Source: Lachnospiraceae bacterium (GTDB lineage Bacteria > Bacillota > Clostridia > Lachnospirales > Lachnospiraceae). From it: a stretch of 64,000 nucleotides of DNA. Positions within the stretch are counted from its first letter, which is position 1, and each line of letters begins with the position of its first letter. The translations under genes were made by a program, and so were the position numbers. Positions 16,078 through 24,608 of the stretch are shown in pieces. The notes beneath the pieces are model-generated. The model did not search any database, was not told where the DNA came from, and worked only from the letters and a program-made list of their open reading frames with translations. The stretch lies in NCBI GenBank assembly GCA_022845955.1, contig AP025576.1, forward strand, positions 6,882,001-6,946,000, in the 5' to 3' direction.

Positions 16078-18110
16078 CTATATTCTCCCCGTATTACACT
16101 TACTACTTTTTTTGATTGGATTTTTATTGCCGATAACAAGAAAACAAGGAATTCAAATGGTAAAAAGATATATAGGCTAAAATTTAGGTTAATATAAAAA
16201 GCGGGTATTAAAAGTAACACATACTGTAATAAAATCAGCCCTAATGGTTTAAAATATATCATTAAAATATTGTATCCATTAATTTTTTTATACATAATGT
16301 GTTCGATATATAAATTAACAAATAATTTACATGTATATAAGATTAATACGGTCATTGAAATAAAATAGATTGTACCAGTTATCATGTCAAGGATAAGCTT
16401 GTCGCGTATATCAGAGATACTGTTATCAAATACATTGGATACTTTTATTGTTTGCAGCATTACGCCATCCAGCCCCAATTTTTTTAGCAATGGACTAATC
16501 TCTTTATACGCATTATCAGAACCAATTTTAATAAAATAGTATTGGCCTGAGACATAATTCAGCATTTTATTTTTTAGTATATTTTTATTATAAATTTCAA
16601 TTATGGGATCATGTATTATTCCATTATCCCATCTTCCCGAGTATGGGTTAAAAGAACGTATAATTTCTCCCTTTTTATAATACATAATATTAAAATCGTC
16701 ACGGGAAAGGCTAAAAGAATACATATATTTCCTGATTACATCTTCACTTTCCATATCCTTCGGTAATAATAGATTTAGTTTTCTGTTATCAAAATAAGAA
16801 TCATCAATTAAATTCCCGCTAATCTCATGTATTGGATTTATTTTTAGATAGTTTTCATTAACGGTAATACTAATTTGATTATATTTAAAAGCCAGAGTAT
16901 CATTATCCATCAAACCTGCATTACTATAGTTTCTGGTATTGATTAATATTCCATTATATTTATCAACCGTCTCTTCATAAAATATATCCAGTTTCTTATT
17001 ATAATCTAGTTGATTTATTGAATTAATTTTATTATTGCTTGCATTTATAGGGAATGAAACATAACTCCCTAGTTGCTTACTGATCATAGTATTTATTTTG
17101 TTAAGATTATAAATATTTTCAATATCAAGTATAATAACTGAAAATTTTATTGTAAAAATAAATACCAAAAAGAATTTCAAAAGTAAGGTTATATAAAAAA
17201 CACTGTAATTATCTGATCTATTTTTTATAAAAAGGGAACTGCCTACAGTGACATTCATAAAATTCAAAATTATTATGCAGAGTAAAGTTAAAAAAAGTAT
17301 AAAAAGAATTTGTGGGATCATAAAGGCCATATAATTAAACAAGCAGCCGGGGCTATAAAAATTTAGCATTAAGGCGAAAAGTAACCCAATAGCAAATGTA
17401 ATCAGAGCTATATCTATAAAACATTTACTTAATAAATCCAATGTTATCTCTCTAAATCTATAACCCATTAGTTTTTTTATTACAATATCTTTCCTCTGTG
17501 ATAATACGAAATAAATTATACTTGATAATAATAATATGAATGGAAAAGCCAATGTTCTGATATTTAGATAATTAACGGAAAAACTCCTCTCATTTACAAT
17601 GCTAAACGAGTACTTATTTTCTTCTAACAATAATAAAAATTCTTCCACCTTATTTTGTTCAACATAGTACATAGCGGATTGTAAGTTAAAATCAACAATA
17701 TCCGCAAAATTATAAATATAAATATCATAATAAAAGCCTGGTCTTGCTAAGTAAAAAGGATCGTTCTTATTATTCCTGTTATTAGTAACTACTTTATATT
17801 CCTTTAACAAAGATGCTATATTATTAATTCCTAAAAAATCAGGAGTATTCATAGACACATAATATTTTTTTTGTAATTTCTTTTCTGAACTATCTTCAAG
17901 CACATATAAAAGGTCGGTATTTATTTTTTTTGCAAACCTTTCCAGTTCATTAATAAACTCAGAATTTGTTAAACTATTAGGCTGATTGATGATATATTTA
18001 ACTTTGTTTTTTTCTATTGTACGGCTTACTAGATTCGAATAGTCCAATAAGCCAAAACACAAAAAATATATAAGGAATAAACTATAAATAAAATAGAATG
18101 TTTTTTTCAC
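16074..18110 (-). CDS. DUF1430-type bacteriocin-associated integral membrane protein (ABC permease)
   Basis: 678 residues. One N-terminal membrane segment (about 5-23) is followed by a large extracytoplasmic part, then groups of three or four segments around 185-330 and again near the C-terminus (about 570-670), the MacB/FtsX-like duplicated plan of the bacteriocin-associated 7TM/DUF1430 family. These proteins are encoded beside lactococcin-972 homologues and are thought to provide immunity or export with the ABC ATPase. The gene is very AT-rich (long runs of Asn, Ile, Lys codons), unlike the flanking mutS2 or GntR regions, suggesting transfer. Confidence 0.88.
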   Translation of the reverse strand: MKKTFYFIYSLFLIYFLCFGLLDYSNLVSRTIEKNKVKYIINQPNSLTNSEFINELERFAKKINTDLLYVLEDSSEKKLQKKYYVSMNTPDFLGINNIASLLKEYKVVTNNRNNKNDPFYLARPGFYYDIYIYNFADIVDFNLQSAMYYVEQNKVEEFLLLLEENKYSFSIVNERSFSVNYLNIRTLAFPFILLLSSIIYFVLSQRKDIVIKKLMGYRFREITLDLLSKCFIDIALITFAIGLLFALMLNFYSPGCLFNYMAFMIPQILFILFLTLLCIIILNFMNVTVGSSLFIKNRSDNYSVFYITLLLKFFLVFIFTIKFSVIILDIENIYNLNKINTMISKQLGSYVSFPINASNNKINSINQLDYNKKLDIFYEETVDKYNGILINTRNYSNAGLMDNDTLAFKYNQISITVNENYLKINPIHEISGNLIDDSYFDNRKLNLLLPKDMESEDVIRKYMYSFSLSRDDFNIMYYKKGEIIRSFNPYSGRWDNGIIHDPIIEIYNKNILKNKMLNYVSGQYYFIKIGSDNAYKEISPLLKKLGLDGVMLQTIKVSNVFDNSISDIRDKLILDMITGTIYFISMTVLILYTCKLFVNLYIEHIMYKKINGYNILMIYFKPLGLILLQYVLLLIPAFYINLNFSLYIFLPFEFLVFLLSAIKIQSKKVVSVIRGEYR

Positions 18111-18171
18111 TTTTCCTTATGTCCTTCCATCCATATCTGCTGATAATTAATCATAAATGGATTAAAAAACA

Positions 18172-18225
18172 ACTCCTTCCTGCAAATATTATTTGATTTA
18201 ATTCTCAATAATAGCAGGAAGGAGT
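18172..18225 (-). terminator. Strong hairpin terminator between bacteriocin and transporter genes
   Basis: Perfect 12-bp outer stem ACTCCTTCCTGC/GCAGGAAGGAGT with an AT-rich inner stem, followed on the minus strand by TTGTTTTTTAATCC. It would end the short bacteriocin mRNA and let only part of transcription continue into the DUF1430-like protein and ABC genes. Confidence 0.75.
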
Positions 18226-18248
18226 CATATACTATAATTTGCTATAAC

Positions 18249-18596
18249 CTATTTAAGGGATGAAGTTCCAGGCAGGCTTACCCCATTTTGCCTGAAAGCT
18301 CTTGTGTCTCTCCATCCAATATTGTAATAACAATGATTGTCAGAGATCCCCGCCCCAGCAGAAGCATAAGACCATGAACCAGGTTCGACATTATAATCTG
18401 CATCGAACCATGCTCCATCAACAGATGAACCATGTATTTCCGTAGGATGATGGTAATTAGAATATACTGTCATATAAAGATCTTTAAATCCATAATCCCA
18501 GGTACCACCTTCAATATCCAATGCAAATGCGGTTGTACCCATGAACATAGCAAGAATACCAACAAGTGCTAATCCTTTGACAAATTTCCCTTTCAT
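18249..18596 (-). CDS. Lactococcin-972 family bacteriocin precursor
   Basis: 115 residues: a Sec signal peptide (1-25, MKGKFVKGLALVGILAMFMG then TTAFA) and a ~90-residue mature part starting LDIEGGTWDYG. The segments EGGTWDYG, YSNYHHPTEIHGSSV and CYYNIGW parallel the EGTW--G, YSNY-H---HS-TV and YYN-W blocks of lactococcin 972, a cell-wall-acting (lipid II) bacteriocin exported by Sec. Here about 20 residues follow the usual C-terminal YYN-W end. AAAGGAG precedes the ATG. The adjacent DUF1430-like protein and ABC ATPase are the expected partners. Confidence 0.9.
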   Translation of the reverse strand: MKGKFVKGLALVGILAMFMGTTAFALDIEGGTWDYGFKDLYMTVYSNYHHPTEIHGSSVDGAWFDADYNVEPGSWSYASAGAGISDNHCYYNIGWRDTRAFRQNGVSLPGTSSLK

Positions 18597-18893
18597 AAAA
18601 AACTCCTTTCTTTTGTACGGTTTCGTATATTTATAATGCTTGGATTTACATATTTTCTCTAGTCAATTTATTCTTCCATGATCAACTAAAAAATAAATTT
18701 TACTTTTTCTACAAATACATTCGACTATCCTCCTATCTCTCATTGTAAATTTATCTCTATATTCCCTATGCCCTGATTATAACAAGCTTAATTTGTTTTT
18801 GTTAAATATGGCCTGAACTGTCAAAAAAATGAGTGCGAATGGATCAAAATTGTATTTGCATGCATTAAACGCACGTATCAGATTATACGAAAA
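18597..18893 (-). promoter_or_regulatory. Upstream region of the bacteriocin gene, with candidate promoter and LytTR half site
   Basis: About 300 AT-rich bases. On the minus strand an extended -10 TGTTATAAT lies at 18784-18776. ACAGTTCAG at 18821-18813 fits the 9-base LytTR consensus ([TA][AC][CA]GTTN[AG][TG]). A second, correctly spaced half site was not found, so control by the neighbouring LytTR regulator is only suggested. No -35 box is convincing. Confidence 0.4.
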
Positions 18894-18922
18894 GGCGGGC
18901 AGCTCTGTTTCCGCTGCCCGCC
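18894..18922 (-). terminator. Terminator at the end of the LytTR/GHKL operon
   Basis: Perfect 10-bp stem GGCGGGCAGC/GCTGCCCGCC, extended outward by ATCAGAT/ATCTGAT (18878-18884 and 18928-18934). TTTT follows on the minus strand and TTTTTT on the plus strand, so it could work both ways. It lies 17 bases past the small peptide stop. Confidence 0.75.
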
Positions 18923-18938
18923 CTTCGATCTGATTTTT

Positions 18939-19058
18939 TCAACAACAAAAAATAGAAAGATAAGGAGTATTGAGTGTCACCACACGATCTTCCCTATCCG
19001 TATCCCCACTAATTTCCACAGATTCCAGTTCATAGGCCAAATCCCCTGCTGCAACCAT
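18939..19058 (-). CDS. Candidate 39-residue peptide gene downstream of the histidine kinase
   Basis: ATG at 19058 with AGAGAGGGA nine bases upstream. A TTG start at 19082 (after AAGGTGGTAAGG) would add eight residues. The peptide begins MVAAGDLAYELESVEISGDT, is acidic in the middle and ends VVTLNTPYLSIFCC. It sits between the kinase stop (19098) and the terminator at 18894-18922, so it would be the third gene of the regulator/kinase transcript. The place suits a secreted signal or modified peptide, but no signal peptide, AgrD pattern or modification enzyme is seen. Not recognised. Confidence 0.45.
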   Translation of the reverse strand: MVAAGDLAYELESVEISGDTDREDRVVTLNTPYLSIFCC

Positions 19059-19097
19059 AAAGCAATCCCTCTCTTCTCTCAACACCTTACCACCTTT

Positions 19098-20402
19098 CTA
19101 TGGAAGCAAAACAATATTGACCCTAAATATATGCTCCATAAAGCTATACTCCATTGTCCCGTTATTCTTCTCCACCGCATATTTCACGCTTTCCAATCCT
19201 ATGCCATGCAATAGCTTATCCTCCTTTAAGGTACGCAGCTTACCATCCATAAGTTTCAAGGTACCGCAATATGGATTAGATATATTCAGAATAATCATTT
19301 CATTTTTCTGGACAAGGTCAAAATCAATCCACCGCTCTTCTGCAGGGACTTTTTCGCACGCTTCTATCGAATTATCCAGTAAATTTGCCAAGATAGCGCA
19401 CCAGTCTATATCCTCTATCGCTGTCATAAAATCCCCAATTACCTTTATGTTCAAAGAAATCTCACACAATTTTGCCTTTTTATCTTTGTCATTGATAATA
19501 CTGTTAATAATGCGGTTTTCTGTATACCGCCTTTGATCCAACGCCTTAATAGGTTCCTGTATTTTCTTAATATACTGCCTTGCCTTATTAAATTCTTCCT
19601 CATCCATCAATGCGGAAAGTATCACCAAATGATTTTTTATATCATGAAAAATAACACCACGCTGCTGATAAAGCATTACCATGTCCTGATAATTTTTTTC
19701 CATCATGTCACTTCTGATATGGATAGCGGTTATCTCATCTTTCTTTTCAAAATATAATATAAAACTTATAGTCCATACCATAACAAATAACAACAATAAT
19801 GGAAAAAAAACAAAATAAGTATCTATTTTCCTATTATCCATAAAAACAAATACCTGATCACAATAATACAATCCGATATACTCCAGCAAAACAAAAACTA
19901 TAAATATCTTTTTATATTTTATAAATACTTTTCGGACTGTGGCCCTGCTATGTACCATGCAAATCAGAATTACTAGGAGGATAGCCCTGCTTAATGCCAT
20001 AATAATAACACGCTCCATACTCATTTGTAATTGGATATTCTCAGCAAAGCCCCTTTCTTTTACAGCCAGCTTCCAGACATATATAAATAATAAATCAAAA
20101 AAAGAAACTGTTTCAAAATATAATGCCGCTAATAAAAAGCATCTCCAAAATGCCATCTTAAAAAACAAATAAGCTATAGCAGAAGAAATACCGATACAGG
20201 TTAACATAAAATAACGCGAATACAACCCGCTTGTAATCCTCTGACAAATCAGCAGCCCACATACCCCCGCCACAAGAAGGTACAGCAGGCCGTCCTTCCA
20301 CTTCCTGGTATCCCTCTTCTCTGAAAACATGAAAAGCAAATAAAAAATGCCAACTATTTCCGCTATGGAAAATATCCCTTCCCCAATCCTCAGCACCGTC
20401 AT
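19098..20402 (-). CDS. GHKL sensor histidine kinase (AgrC-like)
   Basis: 434 residues from ATG 20402 (MTVLRIGEG), preceded by GGAAGG and overlapping the regulator stop by 4 bases. An in-frame TTG at 20417 is less likely. About six N-terminal membrane segments (to ~residue 210) are followed by QQRGVIFHDIKNHLVILSAL with the phospho-accepting His, and a GHKL ATPase with ILANLLDNSIEACEK (N box) and HGIGLESVKYAVEKNNG (G box). This architecture senses peptides in Agr/Com systems. With the adjacent intact LytTR regulator it forms a two-component system beside the bacteriocin gene, a common arrangement for induced bacteriocins. Confidence 0.93.
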   Translation of the reverse strand: MTVLRIGEGIFSIAEIVGIFYLLFMFSEKRDTRKWKDGLLYLLVAGVCGLLICQRITSGLYSRYFMLTCIGISSAIAYLFFKMAFWRCFLLAALYFETVSFFDLLFIYVWKLAVKERGFAENIQLQMSMERVIIMALSRAILLVILICMVHSRATVRKVFIKYKKIFIVFVLLEYIGLYYCDQVFVFMDNRKIDTYFVFFPLLLLFVMVWTISFILYFEKKDEITAIHIRSDMMEKNYQDMVMLYQQRGVIFHDIKNHLVILSALMDEEEFNKARQYIKKIQEPIKALDQRRYTENRIINSIINDKDKKAKLCEISLNIKVIGDFMTAIEDIDWCAILANLLDNSIEACEKVPAEERWIDFDLVQKNEMIILNISNPYCGTLKLMDGKLRTLKEDKLLHGIGLESVKYAVEKNNGTMEYSFMEHIFRVNIVLLP

Positions 20403-21115
20403 ATTCTGTCCTTCCAAAAATGAAGGATCGCTTTCTTAACCTTCATTTCATAAGTCCTGCCAATAGGAACTTCCTTTCCATTACTCACTATAAGTCCTTT
20501 CTTCACAAGCCTGACAATATGTTCAATATTTACCACATACCCTCTTTCCGTAAACATAAACTCCTCCGATGCCAATTCATCAAAAACATCCTTCAGGGAT
20601 TTTCTGATATGGACTTCCCTGTCCTTTAACACAAATACCGTATTGTTTTTCTCCTTGTAAAAGTAAATGATGTCATCGTAGTCCAATCGTTCAAACCTTG
20701 TATCAGTTATTATTGGGTACACTTTACAATAGGTATCTTGATATTCCGCCCAAAACCTTTGTAAGGTACTGCTCATTTCTTTTTCAAGCAGGCTTTTGGG
20801 AATATAGGCAAACGCTTTAAAATGGTATCCCTCCATTGCCAGTTCTTCATGGGAGGTAAGAAAAATCAGATACGCCCCCGGCGCCTCTTCCCTTATTTTA
20901 CCTGCCAGCTCAAATCCATCCGTTTCCGGCATTTCAATATCCAGAAAATAAAGTTCCCAATGCTTCCCGTTCCTTAAATCAAATACGGCAGCCGCCGGGT
21001 CATCATATAACCGCAGTTCATAAAGCTTTCCCGTTTCCTGAAAGAATTTGTCCACATATCTGCAGAATACCGGATGAAATTCCGCATCGTCATCTATTAA
21101 TGCTATATTTATCAA
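20399..21115 (-). CDS. LytTR response regulator (intact receiver)
   Basis: 238 residues: receiver with D8-D10, phospho-acceptor D59 in LYFLDIEMPETDGFELA, conserved Thr and Lys (FLTS, YIPKSLL), then a LytTR domain (about 140-235) with HIRKSLKDVFDEL and GYVVNIEHIVRL. It binds direct repeats of a 9-base motif upstream of target genes. It is coupled to the GHKL kinase by a 4-base overlap. Likely targets are the bacteriocin operon and itself (inference). Its paralogue at 9475-10191 has lost the Asp. Confidence 0.94.
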   Translation of the reverse strand: MINIALIDDDAEFHPVFCRYVDKFFQETGKLYELRLYDDPAAAVFDLRNGKHWELYFLDIEMPETDGFELAGKIREEAPGAYLIFLTSHEELAMEGYHFKAFAYIPKSLLEKEMSSTLQRFWAEYQDTYCKVYPIITDTRFERLDYDDIIYFYKEKNNTVFVLKDREVHIRKSLKDVFDELASEEFMFTERGYVVNIEHIVRLVKKGLIVSNGKEVPIGRTYEMKVKKAILHFWKDRI

Positions 21116-21262
21116 AATATCAGCTCCTTTTACAAATAATAACAGCCTCGATCCCCCTTTTTACCAGATGTCCTTAAATGGTATTATTTTTGAGTGTAAA
21201 TGGTTGTCGGAAATCCATGAACTTTATTATAACAAAAAAAATGTTGCCGCCACAAGAGAAGG

Positions 21263-21326
21263 AACCGGTTTTCCACAACAAACCGGTTTTTCCGCTATTG
21301 GATATCTTCCTTTCACATGTTATAAT
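21263..21326 (+). promoter_or_regulatory. mutS2 promoter with upstream hairpin
   Basis: TTGGAT (21298-21303), 17-base spacer and TATAAT (21321-21326), with TG at 21318-21319 giving an extended -10. A 9-bp stem AACCGGTTT/AAACCGGTT (21263-21288) followed by TTTTT lies just upstream and could insulate the promoter. Confidence 0.65.
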
Positions 21327-21385
21327 AACCATAGTTTCTGAATTTCCGCCCTGTCGTTTCCCATCAAAAGGAGTAGCAAACCAAA

Positions 21386-23764
21386 ATGAATGCAAAAGTA
21401 TTAAATACACTTGAATATACCAAAATCATAAACCGTCTCACCGAACATGCCACCTCCGACCCGGGGCGTAAGCTCTGCCGGGATCTGGTTCCCATGACGG
21501 ATCTGGAAGAAATCCGTACGGCCCAGGTGGAAACCAGGGATGCCCTCACCCGGCTGTTCAAAAAAGGAAGCATTTCCTTCGGCAGCAACCGGGAGCTTGG
21601 TATGAGCCTGAAATCGCTGGAGATCGGCAGCACGCTTTCTGCGCCGGAGCTTCTCAGAATCGCCGGCCTTCTGGAAAATGCCTCCCGCGTTAAAAACTAC
21701 GGAAGGCAGGATCGGGAGGATACGCCGGAGGACTCCCTTACCGCCCTGTTCCAGGGTATCGAACCTCTTACGCTTCTTTCCAATGAAATTTACCGCTGCA
21801 TCCTCTCCGAGGAAGAAATCGCGGACGACGCCAGCCCCGGACTGAAGCACGTACGCCGCAGCATGGCGGTTACCACAGACCGGATCCATTCCCAGCTCGC
21901 CGGCATGGTCAACGGTTCCCTGCATTCCTATCTGCAGGACGCCCTCATCACTTCCCGGAACGGACGCTACTGCATTCCCGTCAAATCGGAATACCGCAGC
22001 CAGGTGCCGGGTATGATCCACGATCAGTCCTCCACAGGAAGCACCCTGTTTATTGAACCCGCCGCAGTGGTTAACCTGAACAACCAGATGCGGGAGCTGG
22101 AAATCAAGGAGCAGGAAGAAATCGAAAAAGTACTGGCCTCCCTCAGCGCCCAGGTTGGGGATCATACCGAAGATATCGCAGAAAACCAGAGGATTCTTAC
22201 CCGCCTCGACTTTATTTTTGCCAAAGCATCCCTCGCCCTGGAGCAGAATGCAACAGAGCCTGTTTTTAATGAGGATCACATCCTGAATATCCGCGGGGCA
22301 AGACATCCGCTGCTGGATAAGAAAAAAACCGTTCCCATTGACATCCGTCTGGGAAAGGACTATGATCTGCTGATTATTACCGGCCCCAATACCGGCGGTA
22401 AGACAGTTTCCCTGAAAACTACCGGCCTTTTCTGCCTCATGGGGCAGGCAGGCCTTCATATTCCTGCTCTGGATCGTTCGGAACTGTCCGTATTCCGGGA
22501 GGTTTATGCGGATATCGGGGATGAACAGAGCATTGAGCAGAGCCTGAGTACCTTTTCCTCCCACATGACTTCCATCGTCTCCATCCTGAAGCATGCGGAT
22601 GCCGATTCCCTCTGCCTTTTTGACGAGCTGGGAGCCGGAACGGATCCCACGGAAGGCGCGGCTCTGGCTATCGCCATCCTGAATTTCCTGCATGACAGGG
22701 GGATCCGCACTATGGCAACCACCCATTACAGCGAATTGAAGGTTTATGCCCTCTCCACCTCCTTTGTGGAAAACGCCTGCTGTGAATTTGATGTGGAATC
22801 CCTGCGCCCCACCTACCGGCTTCTCATCGGCATCCCCGGAAAGAGTAATGCCTTCGCCATTTCTTCCCGGCTGGGTCTTTCCGATGAAATCATCAATGCC
22901 GCCCGCACCCAGATCAGCGCGGAGGATAAAAGCTTCGAGGATCTGCTTTCCGATTTGGAACAGAGCCGTGTTACCATAGAGAAGGAACATCTGGAAATCG
23001 CTTCCTATAAAAGAGAAGTGGAAGCCCTCAAAAATAAGCTGGAAGCCAAACAGGAAAAAATTGACCAGGCAAAGGAACGCATTCTGCGTGAAGCCAATGA
23101 ACAGGCCCGCGAAATCCTCCAGGATGCCAAAAATACAGCCGATGAGACCATCCGGGCCTTTCAGAAGGCAGGCCCCGGCGCTTCCATGAAGGAACTGGAA
23201 AAAGCCCGTGAAAACTTACGAGGCAAGATATCCGATAAAAACGAAAAGCTGGCCGTTAAAAACCAGCAGCCCGCCCTCTCCGGCGTTAAGGCTTCCCAGC
23301 TTAAGCCGGGCGAATCCGTGCGCATTGTTTCCATGGGATTGAAGGGCACCGTAAGCACCATGCCCGACAGCAAGGGGAACCTCTTCGTACAGTGCGGCAT
23401 CATCCGCACCCAGACCAACATCCGGGATCTGGTCCTTATCCAGGAGAAGGATTCCTCTTCTCCCGCCAAAGCCGGCCGCACCGGTTCCGGAAAGATCCGT
23501 ATGTCCAAATCCCTGTCCATTTCCGCAGAGATCAATCTGCTGGGTAAGACAGTGGACGAAGCGATGTCTATGCTGGACAAATACCTGGATGACGCCTATC
23601 TCGCCCATCTTTCCACCGTGCGCATTGTGCACGGAAAAGGGACCGGCGCCCTGCGTAATGCAGTACAGAACCACCTGCGCAAAGTAAAATATGTAAAATC
23701 CTACCGCCTGGGGGAATACGGCGAAGGGGACGCAGGTGTCACCATAGTGGAATTCAAATCCTGA
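21386..23764 (+). CDS. mutS2: Endonuclease MutS2
   Basis: 792 residues, full length. An N-terminal MutS core/clamp region precedes the ATPase: Walker A ITGPNTGGKTVSLKT (about 330-345) and Walker B LCLFDELGAGTDPTEGAALA (about 408-427). A long coiled coil follows (about 515-600, rich in E/K/Q), then a KOW-like segment (LKPGESVRIVSMGLKGTVST) and a C-terminal Smr nuclease domain (about 715-792) with RIVHGKGTGALRNAV. MutS2 suppresses recombination and acts on collided ribosomes. AAAAGGAG precedes the ATG. The OmpR regulator follows 82 bases later. Confidence 0.97.
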   Translation: MNAKVLNTLEYTKIINRLTEHATSDPGRKLCRDLVPMTDLEEIRTAQVETRDALTRLFKKGSISFGSNRELGMSLKSLEIGSTLSAPELLRIAGLLENASRVKNYGRQDREDTPEDSLTALFQGIEPLTLLSNEIYRCILSEEEIADDASPGLKHVRRSMAVTTDRIHSQLAGMVNGSLHSYLQDALITSRNGRYCIPVKSEYRSQVPGMIHDQSSTGSTLFIEPAAVVNLNNQMRELEIKEQEEIEKVLASLSAQVGDHTEDIAENQRILTRLDFIFAKASLALEQNATEPVFNEDHILNIRGARHPLLDKKKTVPIDIRLGKDYDLLIITGPNTGGKTVSLKTTGLFCLMGQAGLHIPALDRSELSVFREVYADIGDEQSIEQSLSTFSSHMTSIVSILKHADADSLCLFDELGAGTDPTEGAALAIAILNFLHDRGIRTMATTHYSELKVYALSTSFVENACCEFDVESLRPTYRLLIGIPGKSNAFAISSRLGLSDEIINAARTQISAEDKSFEDLLSDLEQSRVTIEKEHLEIASYKREVEALKNKLEAKQEKIDQAKERILREANEQAREILQDAKNTADETIRAFQKAGPGASMKELEKARENLRGKISDKNEKLAVKNQQPALSGVKASQLKPGESVRIVSMGLKGTVSTMPDSKGNLFVQCGIIRTQTNIRDLVLIQEKDSSSPAKAGRTGSGKIRMSKSLSISAEINLLGKTVDEAMSMLDKYLDDAYLAHLSTVRIVHGKGTGALRNAVQNHLRKVKYVKSYRLGEYGEGDAGVTIVEFKS

Positions 23765-23846
23765 GCCTGCTTGCGGCGGATCGGGACATCTGCTGCCAGC
23801 CCCCCTTCCGGCATGCTCTTTCCTCATTGAAAAGGAGACAACTTAC

Positions 23847-24545
23847 ATGGTAAATAAACAGAAAATATTGATCGTGGACGACGACAACAACATCGCAGAG
23901 CTGATTTCCCTTTATCTGACCAAGGAATGCTTTGAAACGATGATCGTAGGGGACGGGGAATCCGCCCTCTCGGCGGCGGACAGCTTTTCCCCTAACCTGA
24001 TTCTGCTGGATCTGATGCTTCCCGGCATAGACGGCTATCAGGTATGCCGGGAGGTGCGCAGCAAATCCAATATTCCCATCATCATGCTTTCCGCTAAAGG
24101 GGAGATCTTCGACAAAGTGCTGGGCCTGGAACTGGGTGCCGACGACTACATGGAAAAGCCCTTTGATTCCAAAGAACTGGTGGCCCGCGTAAAAGCGGTG
24201 CTGCGCCGCTACAAAACCGCCCCTGCTGCGCCGGAACCTTCTAACATCAAATGCGTGGAATATCCGGACCTCACCATCAACCAGACCAACTACTCCGTCA
24301 TCTACATGGGGAAACCGGTGGAAATGCCGCCCAAGGAGCTGGAGCTTCTCTATTTCCTCGCCTCCTCCCCCAACCATGTTTTCACCAGGGAGCAGCTGCT
24401 GGATCAGATTTGGGGGTATGAATATATCGGGGACACCCGTACCGTAGACGTACATATCAAGCGGCTGCGGGAGAAGATCAAGGATCATGAATCCTGGAGA
24501 ATCGCTACGATATGGGGGATTGGGTATAAGTTTGAAGTAAGGTAG
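23847..24545 (+). CDS. OmpR/PhoB-type response regulator
   Basis: 232 residues: receiver (1-120) with D11-D13, phospho-acceptor D55 in LILLDLMLPGIDGYQV, and K in MEKPFDSKEL, then a winged-helix domain (about 135-230) with TREQLLDQIWGYEYIGDTRT and VDVHIKRLREKI. AAAAGGAGA precedes the ATG. The expected kinase is the HAMP-type protein at 26255-27676, separated from it by the opposite-strand sulfatase. Signal and targets are unknown. Confidence 0.95.
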   Translation: MVNKQKILIVDDDNNIAELISLYLTKECFETMIVGDGESALSAADSFSPNLILLDLMLPGIDGYQVCREVRSKSNIPIIMLSAKGEIFDKVLGLELGADDYMEKPFDSKELVARVKAVLRRYKTAPAAPEPSNIKCVEYPDLTINQTNYSVIYMGKPVEMPPKELELLYFLASSPNHVFTREQLLDQIWGYEYIGDTRTVDVHIKRLREKIKDHESWRIATIWGIGYKFEVR

Positions 24546-24564
24546 TAGTTTCTTTTTATCTGAT

Positions 24565-24600
24565 AAGGCTGTCCGCTTTTATTACAAAGCAGACAGCCTT
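24565..24600. terminator. Hairpin terminator between convergent regulator and sulfatase genes
   Basis: 12-bp stem AAGGCTGTCCGC/GCAGACAGCCTT (one G-T pair), 12-base loop. The T-tracts are weak on the plus strand (TTATTATA) and poor on the minus strand. Its position between two convergent 3' ends suggests bidirectional use. Confidence 0.6.
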
Positions 24601-24608
24601 ATTATACT

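Noticed and set aside
18640..18747. 26-codon ORF (MRDRRIVECICRKSKIYFLV) upstream of the bacteriocin
   Set aside because: Weak ribosome site; its slight likeness to the start of a LytTR domain is too short to support a gene or remnant.
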